A stretch of DNA of 19,569 nucleotides, taken from NCBI GenBank assembly GCA_027578815.1, contig JANBTH010000356.1, forward strand, positions 1 through 19,569. The letters run 5' to 3'. The translations under genes and the position numbers were made by a program. The notes beneath the pieces were generated by a model. The model had not been told where the DNA came from. It saw nothing but the letters and a program-made list of their open reading frames with translations, and made no database searches. This document shows positions 1-6,972 of the stretch, piece after piece. The stretch's first letter is position 1. Every line of letters begins with the position of its first letter. This DNA is from Coemansia sp. RSA 1804. Lineage: Eukaryota; Kickxellomycota; Kickxellomycetes; Kickxellales; Kickxellaceae.

Positions 1-128
1 CTTTAAGTTGCGAACTGGCGCTCCTGGCTAGTGTTTGTCTGTTGTGCAGGCCAAGGCCACACGTGCACCCAGAAAAACTGTTCCTCAAAAGATGCTGCCA
101 GCGGGTCAGCTGGGCGCTGCTGTTATAG

Positions 129-389
129 CTGCAAGCCCAACGGTCCTCTTCCCCCCGTCCGGACGAATGGCCGCTGGTGCAATGGCGCAACAAGCGAAGG
201 GCAGAGGAGCAAAGGCGCGCCATCCGCGATCTCATTGCCAGGGTCTCGACGCCAAAACACGACGCCCTTTGGGAACAGAGAAAGACAAAGAAAAGCTGGA
301 TGACGCGTGTGCATTGCCAGCATGCGCATTTGGCGGGCTTTTCGTGTTTTTGGATTGTTTCTTACCTTGTGCAGCACAGTCCGATGTGA
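129..389 (+). CDS. Possible 3' terminal exon of a gene entering from the left edge (partial)
   Basis: I do not recognise this protein. A frame open from just after a TAG at 126-128 to the TGA at 387-389 reads as a charged, tryptophan-containing segment (EWPLVQWRNKRRAEEQRR, then PKHDALWEQRKTKKSW), which looks like a basic amphipathic helix and is more protein-like than the other frames. The sequence ending GTTATAG at 128 could be a splice acceptor. A second candidate acceptor (TTGTGCAG, ending at 49) leads into another open frame that runs to 403, also alanine- and lysine-rich. The two frames cannot both be right over their overlap without splicing. The patch is clearly richer in GC than the DNA after 400, which supports coding or exonic status. 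The hydrophobic last ~20 codons may be intronic or 3' UTR. Low confidence in exact limits. Confidence 0.3.
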   Translation: MQAQRSSSPRPDEWPLVQWRNKRRAEEQRRAIRDLIARVSTPKHDALWEQRKTKKSWMTRVHCQHAHLAGFSCFWIVSYLVQHSPM

Positions 390-403
390 TTATTCGCTCC
401 TGA

Positions 404-2463
404 CGAGAAAAGGGGGCTGCTGCCTGGTCCGCGGATTTGCAAAAAGCAGGACGATCTCGTATGCGCCTTCAAAAGAGACCTATTGATGCGCTCATGGCCA
501 AAAACGGGTCAATCAACAGCTGAAAAATTAATGCATGCCAGCGTAAACCTGCTGCTTCTACTAATGGCAAAATAAAATACTTTCAGAGCGACGATAGATC
601 GTCGCAAAAAAGCTAGAAAAGAAGTCTTTCATGTTTGGTCATCTGGCCATGCTCCACCATCTTTGTGCCGTTTCTCTTTTAAACCCCAAGGGCAATTCAT
701 CTTGGAACAGCCATACGAATCTAGATCACAGCAGCGCGGACGGTACAGTCTGCGTTGGTGCGAGATGTATTCAACCGTTACTGGCCGTCCGGATGAGCCA
801 TTTCATCCTTCTAAATGGGGATTTATAATAATTGGGCTTTGCAGAAACGATAGACTTGAACACAAGCCTCCGGATGCAATGGATGACAGTACCTACTATT
901 GACAAGCTTTGCTCTGGAAAAGCTGTGCTCTGCTGGCTGCTTATGCGCTATTTGTTAGCTGAACGGCCCAGCCAGTATTTCGGACTAGATATATTATGGA
1001 TTTAAAAGTCCTCTGAGGAATGAAAGACCGTAGATTTGGCGGTTGGTGTATGTTAATCCTTTACGATTGTAGAAAGTAATATTAGAGCAATAGTAATGGA
1101 AAGAAATAAAAACGAGTATAATAATAATAATAATGAAGAGCTCCAGCATGGAATAGGTTGAGAAAAAAAAGAGTGTATGCTAGAGTCGAATGCTCGAATA
1201 CCGGAAATGGTGGGCTGAATTTATTCTGCACGCTCGCTGTATCGTATTTTGACTTTACTGCGCGTTTACCCAAACAATACCGGCCTTTCCATACCAATGT
1301 TTGCGGTCTGATTGTGCTCATTGAGTGTTGACACCAAAAAATAAAGGGCTTCCAAGATGTGCTTATGAGCATCCACGCTGGCACCTTATTTTCATATTGT
1401 GGCTTTTAAACTCGTAAACATTTGGCAGCAAACAATGGATACTTGAAGGATCGGGGCACCGTCCGAGTCATTCTTCATCTGAGCTTGCATCCCTCTTTGT
1501 GCGAATTCAAACAATGTGCTTAGTTTTGCACACTTGTTAGCGGCATACATTGTGCTATCATCTGGTAGCTTTCTCTCCCTCCCCCGGTCTACTAGTAAGC
1601 AGCAGCATTATCCATAGCACAAAAGAGGGACTGGCAGATTATGAAGCTAGATTGGTAGAATTGAACACTATGTGCGAAGAGCCGCAAAGCACTCACACAT
1701 ATTTTGGCCATTTCCAATTGCTCAATCGAGTATTCGAACCGGTCTTTGTTTACCTAAGCCTACTAGGACTTCCTATTCGAGATTATGCAAGCCTTGTTCA
1801 AGTTATTATCTTTCTAGTGATAAATAGGATAAACACACTGCTTGGTTGTGCTCCCATTGTTCTATGGTCAAACCTAGTGCTTTTGGATCCACCCGTGTTT
1901 TAAAATGTTATTTTTGTAGTTGCTTTGGGTTGTGCTTTATTTTTCTATTATTTTCTCCTGTCTTTGGCAAGTGTGCATTGTCTTTAAGCTTTTGGTTTTG
2001 CCTCTCCTACTCCCCAAAACAAAAGTACCATCAGTTTCGGCAGTAATCACGACCCCTCAATGTCTGCTGCCAACTTGTAGGCTTTAACAACTGCCGTCAT
2101 GCAAACAAGGATATAGAGATGTTGATACTCACAACTATCGTGCATTTATTGCAATCAGAATCCAGCTGAGGATGCAAAGCAAACACGTGGTTGATCTGGA
2201 TGGGTTTGCGCTTTGTTGAAGACACTGGTTTGCAACGATGATGTGACCAGAGCAAGTCTGTCACATCTTTCAGCAAGCAAGATCAATAAACACGTTTACT
2301 ACTATGCTTATAGCTTTAACAAAAGCTAAGCGCTATCTCCAAACATTAAATTATATGACTATAGTGTGGTTTTATTCCAACAAGAAAAAAAGAAGGGGTG
2401 GGAGGAAATATAGAAGCAGCGCAGCATATGTATAAATAGGATAGAAAAGAGGAAAAGGTCATT
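404..2463. other. Gene-poor intergenic stretch
   Basis: No gene could be supported here. It holds AT-rich DNA with an (ATA)n/(TAA)n microsatellite near 1118-1134. One open frame at about 1550-1903 (+) has protein-like stretches but no recognised domain and no early ATG; see the findings. The part next to 2463 is the 3' flank of the DNAJC3-type gene, and an AATAAA-like signal on the - strand (TTTATT at 2371-2376) may direct its polyadenylation. Confidence 0.5.
1118..1134. repeat. ATA/TAA trinucleotide microsatellite
   Basis: A short pure run of TAA/ATA triplets in non-coding DNA. No other significance seen. Confidence 0.8.
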
Positions 2464-4095
2464 TTAGAATGGGAAGCCTCCAGGGCCACCAAACTGGAAT
2501 GAAAACTGTTTTCCAGGGCCGTCTTGGAAAAAGAAAGGCTTGCTTCCTCCGCCCTGCTGGAATACAAATGGATTGCCGCCTCCAAAACCGCCCTGTCCAT
2601 ACGGGTTGCTTCCAGCACCACCAGTGGGGTCGTTTGGATCGTGGCCTTGGTCATACTGTGCTCGCTTCTCCTCGTTCATCAAGAGCTCGTGTGCCTCGTT
2701 GATCTCAGCCATCTTACTTTCGACCTCTTCTGCTGACATGTCACCACGGTAGCGATCAGGATGCCACTGCTGCGCCATCTTGCGATGTGCTCGCTTGATC
2801 TCTGCGCTTGTGGCATCTCGCGATACGCCAAGTACCTTGTAGTAGTCTTTGCGTTCGGCTAGCCTCTTCTTGTTCTCTAGCTGCATCTGCCGCTCACGGA
2901 AGCGCTGGTGCTGCTTTTTGCTTGCACCCTTGCTTGCCATCGCACTTTCGAGACGCTCAAAGGTCTTCTTCGCTTGCGCCATATCATCAATTTCGCACAA
3001 TGCGTCAAACTCACGCCCAAGTGCGTCTATATTGTCTGGATCGCCAGACAGCGCTCGTTTGCAGTTGGAAAGAGCGTGCTCCCATTTCTTTGTGTTTGAA
3101 TAGCCCTCGCAGGCAACGCCGGCTAGGTATGAGACAAGCTTTGAGGGTGTTGTGGAGGGAGTGTTCGTTGTGACCACAAACTGAGCATATATGCCATCGA
3201 CTTCTTCCAGCAGTCCGCCCTTCCCGTTTATTGGTGCTACAATGCGATTGCACGCGTTCCACTTTTTCTTTTTACGGTCATCTTCAAGCTTTGTCAACTT
3301 CCTCCCAAGTGCCCGCAGCTGCATGTAAGTCGATTTACACTTTTTGTTGTCGGGATCCGACTTTAGACACATGCGTATGTAGTCCATTCCACGGCTCTGC
3401 TCGTTGAGCGCAAGAAAATGGATGTTTGCAAGCGTGTCAAGGGATTCCAGGTCATCGGGGTTGATGCGTACGAGCCGTCCAAGATCCGCACTTGCGCCCT
3501 CAAGATCGCTTGTTGCAACCCTGCATGCTGCTCTGGTCTTCAGTGGCGCAACACAAAGTGGCGCAATCTGCACAAGCTTTGTAGCGGCATCAATACATTC
3601 GTTGTACTTGCTGTTGCCAGACAGCTGGTCGAGCTTGTTGCTTAGCTGCTTTGCGAGCTTGACTTTCTCTTCGAGATCCTTGAGCTTCACCGACAGCTTC
3701 TCATTCCCGTTCTTTGTATTAGCAATATCGCCGCTGGCTCCGTCGTAGTTGCCCTCCTTCAGATAAGCTCTTGCGCGCTGATAGTATGCCTGGTCAAAGT
3801 CAGGCTTGAGCTCAATTGCTCGCGAAAAATCCCGAATCGCCGATGCATGCTTGCTGACAGTCAGAAGCGTGGTGGCTCTTTTAAAATATGTTAGGTAGTT
3901 TTGTGGATCCTTTTCGACAGCTCTGTCGTAGCTCTTTATGGCATCGCTGTATTTTCCACGCAGAAGCAATGCATTCGCCTCCTCAACATACTCCTTCGTT
4001 GTCTTTTGCTCGGCGGCCGAGGCCACGGACAAGGCAATAAACGCTGCCAACAGCACAGTGCTCGCTAAAAGCGTACAGCGCATGTCAACTATCAT
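2464..4095 (-). CDS. DNAJC3: DNAJC3/P58IPK-type ER co-chaperone (TPR repeats plus J domain)
   Basis: This is a 543-aa single-exon protein. Residues 1-28 form a signal peptide: a short basic start, a hydrophobic stretch (LLASTVLLAAFIALSVASA) and a likely cut around ASA-AEQ. Tetratricopeptide repeats follow from about residue 34 (EEANALLLRGKYSDAIKSY) to about 400. The J domain lies at about 417-483, starting DYYKVLGVSRDAT, with the HPD motif at 445-447 that stimulates Hsp70 ATPase. A glycine/phenylalanine-rich tail of about 60 residues ends the protein. The order signal peptide, TPRs, J domain, G/F tail is that of DNAJC3/P58IPK, which binds unfolded client proteins in the ER lumen and hands them to BiP; the length is close to that family. 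There is no C-terminal HDEL/KDEL, as is usual for this family. ATGs at 4095 and 4083 are both possible starts; either leaves the signal peptide intact. It shares a divergent promoter with the gene at 5001. Confidence 0.95.
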   Translation of the reverse strand: MIVDMRCTLLASTVLLAAFIALSVASAAEQKTTKEYVEEANALLLRGKYSDAIKSYDRAVEKDPQNYLTYFKRATTLLTVSKHASAIRDFSRAIELKPDFDQAYYQRARAYLKEGNYDGASGDIANTKNGNEKLSVKLKDLEEKVKLAKQLSNKLDQLSGNSKYNECIDAATKLVQIAPLCVAPLKTRAACRVATSDLEGASADLGRLVRINPDDLESLDTLANIHFLALNEQSRGMDYIRMCLKSDPDNKKCKSTYMQLRALGRKLTKLEDDRKKKKWNACNRIVAPINGKGGLLEEVDGIYAQFVVTTNTPSTTPSKLVSYLAGVACEGYSNTKKWEHALSNCKRALSGDPDNIDALGREFDALCEIDDMAQAKKTFERLESAMASKGASKKQHQRFRERQMQLENKKRLAERKDYYKVLGVSRDATSAEIKRAHRKMAQQWHPDRYRGDMSAEEVESKMAEINEAHELLMNEEKRAQYDQGHDPNDPTGGAGSNPYGQGGFGGGNPFVFQQGGGSKPFFFQDGPGKQFSFQFGGPGGFPF

Positions 4096-4362
4096 TCGTT
4101 GTATACTAAGCTGCCGCCAGGGTCTATTGAATGAGCCAACAGCAGTCGGAAATGCAGAATTAAGCTGTAAATTGCAGAAACAAGATGGTTGAAAGAGAAT
4201 AGCTGAGAAATAGAAACATAAAGAAGATAGATACCGGAAAGCAACCAGTTAGCCCAGTCCATCTCATATTGGAGACTGTTTTTATGGCTGCTGTGTCAAA
4301 CTGGTTTCTCCACTTGATTTTTAACCACACGCACATGACACGCTTTCTAGAGGCCAAAACCA

Positions 4363-4381
4363 CTTGGCCGTGTGCGATTGG
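4363..4381 (-). promoter_or_regulatory. ERSE-like element upstream of the DNAJC3-type gene
   Basis: Read on the - strand this is CCAAT, nine bases, then CCAAG. It differs in one base from the animal ER-stress response element CCAAT-N9-CCACG. It lies about 270-290 bp upstream of the DNAJC3-type start codon in the same orientation. Animal P58IPK/DNAJC3 genes are induced by ER stress. ERSE use through ATF6 and NF-Y is not established in fungi, so this may be a plain CCAAT box with a chance match. Confidence 0.25.
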
Positions 4382-4825
4382 CTGGTGGGGGAGAGGCTTC
4401 TCCAGTTGAAGAGAGATCCAGAACCCCTCTTTTCACTTCTTTTCTCCGGATAATGAGCAGCAAGGTGACCAAAAGCAATTTTTCTCGAAAATTGGATTCC
4501 AAGTGTGTTCGATTGGATTGGTGACGTCCGAGCACCTTGGCGCCCTTCCAAGGCATGTCCCGGACCAGGGATTATGCCGCAAACAAATGGACAAGCAAGA
4601 GAAACGCTAATGCTTAAAGATGCTTGAATCGCAGCCAAGGAAAGCAGGGGCATTGCATTGCGTCAGCATGTCGCTAAAGCGTCATATGCCTCTCTCTTCC
4701 AGTGAGCTTGGTTTATGCTCGAATGAATCATGCTAGGAATGCTAGAATCTCGCCAATGATCCCTCTAGTCTGTTCTTGTGCGTCCATCCTGCAAGAAGCA
4801 ACCAACGCACTCGAGGCGCTAACGA

Positions 4826-4833
4826 TATAAAAG
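4826..4833 (+). promoter_or_regulatory. TATA box (TATAAAAG)
   Basis: A good TATA consensus about 170 bp upstream of the ATG at 5001. It is followed by a pyrimidine-rich stretch near 4927-4942 that is a plausible transcription start area. Confidence 0.5.
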
Positions 4834-5000
4834 CCCTGGCGCGCAGTGTTTTCACAATTCTGTGCAAAATCGGGGCGAACAATATCTATGAATCTCTGAA
4901 ACGTTAAGCATTTTATCGTATCTGCCGTTTTTCTTTTACTTCGCAAAGCAAAAAAGTACCGCCAAGCTAAAGCACGCTTTTCTTCCTCATACTACAAATA

Positions 5001-5477
5001 ATGATTTCAACTCCCATCAGATCCGCAGCAGCAGGTCTACGCGCCGTCTACGCAGGTAGCGCCCAGCGCTGTCTTCTTTCATACTCCCAGCTACCACGCA
5101 GTGCTGCAGCTTCCTCGGCAGTAGTGGCTAGACGCATGTACTCGCTTCATCCCAGCTCGGTAAGCTCTATGCGCGCGGAGACAGGCGACAAGGCCAAGTC
5201 CGTCTCGCCCCAGGAATTGCTGGACAAGAAACACCCAACCACCGAAAGCGAGATTCTCTCGTCGATGATTGACGGCGAGCTTGACTACGACACCGACATG
5301 GGCGCCACGTCGGTCAACAATATAACTGCCGAGCAGCGTGCGAGAGCAACTGGCCAGGCGGGAAAGGTTGCTCGAGATGCCACCAACAATGCCAAAGGTG
5401 CCGCACGTAAGGCTGCTGAAAATGCCGAAGACACAGCTCGCAAGACTATTGAGAACTTTAGCAAGCGCCATCTCTAG
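5001..5477 (+). CDS. Small protein, probably mitochondrial, with an alanine-rich helical C-terminus
   Basis: This is a 158-aa single-exon frame starting at the first ATG after the promoter. I do not recognise a named family. The first ~50 residues are rich in Arg, Ala and Ser and lack acidic residues (MISTPIRSAAAGLRAVYAGS, then ARRMYSLHP), which is typical of a mitochondrial targeting presequence with a cut near RRMYS. The middle is acidic (ESEILSSMIDGELDYDTDMG). The last ~45 residues alternate Ala, Lys, Arg, Glu and Asp (GKVARDATNNAKGAARKAAE) in a pattern like LEA-type or apolipoprotein-like amphipathic helices. The inferred role is a soluble or membrane-peripheral matrix protein, perhaps stress related. 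Coding is supported by an ATG start, a higher GC than the flanks and a clear promoter. The function is unknown. Confidence 0.75.
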   Translation: MISTPIRSAAAGLRAVYAGSAQRCLLSYSQLPRSAAASSAVVARRMYSLHPSSVSSMRAETGDKAKSVSPQELLDKKHPTTESEILSSMIDGELDYDTDMGATSVNNITAEQRARATGQAGKVARDATNNAKGAARKAAENAEDTARKTIENFSKRHL

Positions 5478-5944
5478 AATAAGTAGTTCTTATCGTTTGG
5501 AATGGTGCATGTCTCTCACTGCGTAAATAATATTTTTTATACGTTAGTACTTTTTCAATACAAAAAGTAGCAACAGTAGTGGCCTTTTTTTATTCAGCAG
5601 GGCTTCCGACCACGAGCCAAGGTATACATTGTTCATTGCACCAGCTCAACAACGTCACTACGAGCAAAAGTGCAAGGTTTTGCTAGTTCGTGTGTACCTA
5701 TCAGATGCTCTTTTTATGTAGCAAAAAGGAAAGGGCAGCGTAGTAAGCGCATAAATGATTTCCGCTCACTATTTCGGTCCTCCGCTTTTATTGCTCTCGA
5801 CACGGTGAAAAGAATTTTCCTTATTTCTTTCTTCTCAAAAGCTTTTTCCAAAGTATATATATATATATTTTTTCTTTTCATAGTTCTTTTTATTATTATT
5901 TCTAGACTAACGCTAGCCGATCGGAATTTTCTACGTGCTCAACC
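5478..5944. other. Intergenic region with 3' flank and the PQ-loop gene promoter
   Basis: No gene supported. The left part is the 3' flank of the small mitochondrial-type gene. The right part is T-rich and holds a TATA-repeat just upstream of the PQ-loop gene. Confidence 0.5.
5854..5870 (+). promoter_or_regulatory. TATA-repeat element upstream of the PQ-loop gene
   Basis: A run of alternating T and A ends about 75 bp before the ATG at 5945, followed by a pyrimidine-rich tract. It could serve as the TATA element, or could be just a microsatellite. Confidence 0.4.
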
Positions 5945-6899
5945 ATGGTATACAACAAGGCAGCAAAGGTGACATTTGCGTGGCTGGGCCTAATCTTTTG
6001 GAGCTTTCAGCTCGCACCACAAGGCAAAGTATCTTTCGTTATCTTGTAGCATATATTCACAATGTTGCTGCTTGCTTTCTGAGCTTTTATTCTGTGAAGA
6101 GCTTATTTTCCTACTGGGCAAATTTCCCTTGCACGCTGTTCTCTTTTCTTGTTTGTTTTATACTATCATTATCTTGTTCTCCACTGTAGCATGGCAGAAC
6201 TACAAGCGCAAATCGACCGAGGGTGTCTCGATTACCATGCTTTATCTTTGGTTTATTGGAAACATGCTCTATGGCGCATACGCCGTAGCCGATAAGCTGT
6301 ACATAGGGCTTATCATCCAGCCCCAGCTGTTTGCACTCTTCACAATGGTAAACATACTGCAGGTGTACTGGTACCGCTACAAGTGGAGCATATATGCAGT
6401 CGCGTTCTCATGTGTGCTGCTTTGTATTTCCTACACCGGCCTGCACATCGGGATATGGAAGGGAATTGAGCATGCCATCGACAAGCAGCAGGACTCTGCT
6501 GTAACATTTCTTGGCGTGCTGCCAGCAATATTCATTGCCGTTGGTTTCTTCCCAGAGTTCTATGTGTGCATCAAGAAAAAGTACGTCGAGATGTCCAGCT
6601 TCTTTATTCTTCTTGACACGTCGGGTGGGGTATTCAGTACAATTAGCCTGGCATTTGACCACACCTTTGACTATGTTGCATCGATCACCTATCTCATTGT
6701 CGTGCTTCTAGACGTTGTTCTCGCCATCATGAAGCTCTACTTTTATATTCAACGAAAGAAAAACAATCACGGCTCCACATCGATTGAAGACACTAGAGAT
6801 AGCGATAGCCAGCAGAACTCATTTATGGTGAGCAGCAAGGCGGGTACCAGTGCAGGATCCAGTCGTGATTTGCACAATGATCTTGAGATAAAAACCTAG
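5945..6899 (+). CDS. PQ-loop repeat membrane protein (two exons)
   Basis: The model is join(5945-6023, 6190-6899), giving about 262 aa. Exon 1 starts with MVYNKAAKVTFAWLGLIFWS and runs into FQLAPQ. Exon 2 continues with WQNYKRKSTEGVS. Joined, the junction reads PQ-A-W-Q-NYKRKSTEG, matching the first PQ-loop signature (PQ-x-W-x-N-Y-x-R-K-S-T-E-G). Hydrophobic segments follow, including LLCISYTGLHIGIW and YLIVVLLDVVLAIM. An internal IQPQ occurs as in related fungal proteins. The second PQ-loop has PE instead of PQ (GFFPEFYVCIKKKYVEMSSF) before FILLDTSGGVFS. The ~50-residue tail is hydrophilic and serine-rich. Known PQ-loop proteins include lysosomal/vacuolar amino-acid exporters and related carriers, usually with seven membrane spans; the substrate here cannot be told. 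The stop lies 73 nt from the stop of the convergent kinase gene. Confidence 0.9.
6024..6189 (+). other. Intron of the PQ-loop gene, apparently GC-AG
   Basis: The donor is AAG|GCAAAG and the acceptor is CTGTAG|CA. The intron is 166 nt and the junction is phase 1. This choice restores the PQ-x-W-x-NY motif exactly. A canonical alternative exists (GT donor at 6029, acceptor CAG ending at 6197). It also keeps the frame but shortens the loop by one residue and removes the conserved Trp. Confidence 0.65.
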
Positions 6900-6972
6900 A
6901 GATCTTTCTGAATCAAGGCAGTTTTATATATAACAATAGTTCAAGATTCCACTAAGAATCCAATATAGACAT

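Larger units (their letters stand above)
4096..5000. promoter_or_regulatory. Divergent promoter region between the DNAJC3-type gene and the gene at 5001
   Basis: About 0.9 kb with no supported gene, lying between two head-to-head genes. It contains CCAAT boxes on the - strand (ATTGG at 4377-4381, 4512-4516 and 4517-4521) and a CRE-like TGACGTC (4522-4528) directly beside the last one. On the right side there is a TATA box for the + strand gene. Factor binding is inferred from motifs only. Confidence 0.5.

Noticed and set aside
1082..1384. 100-codon - strand frame
   Set aside because: The end is a run of Tyr from the ATA microsatellite; there is no ATG-supported start or domain.
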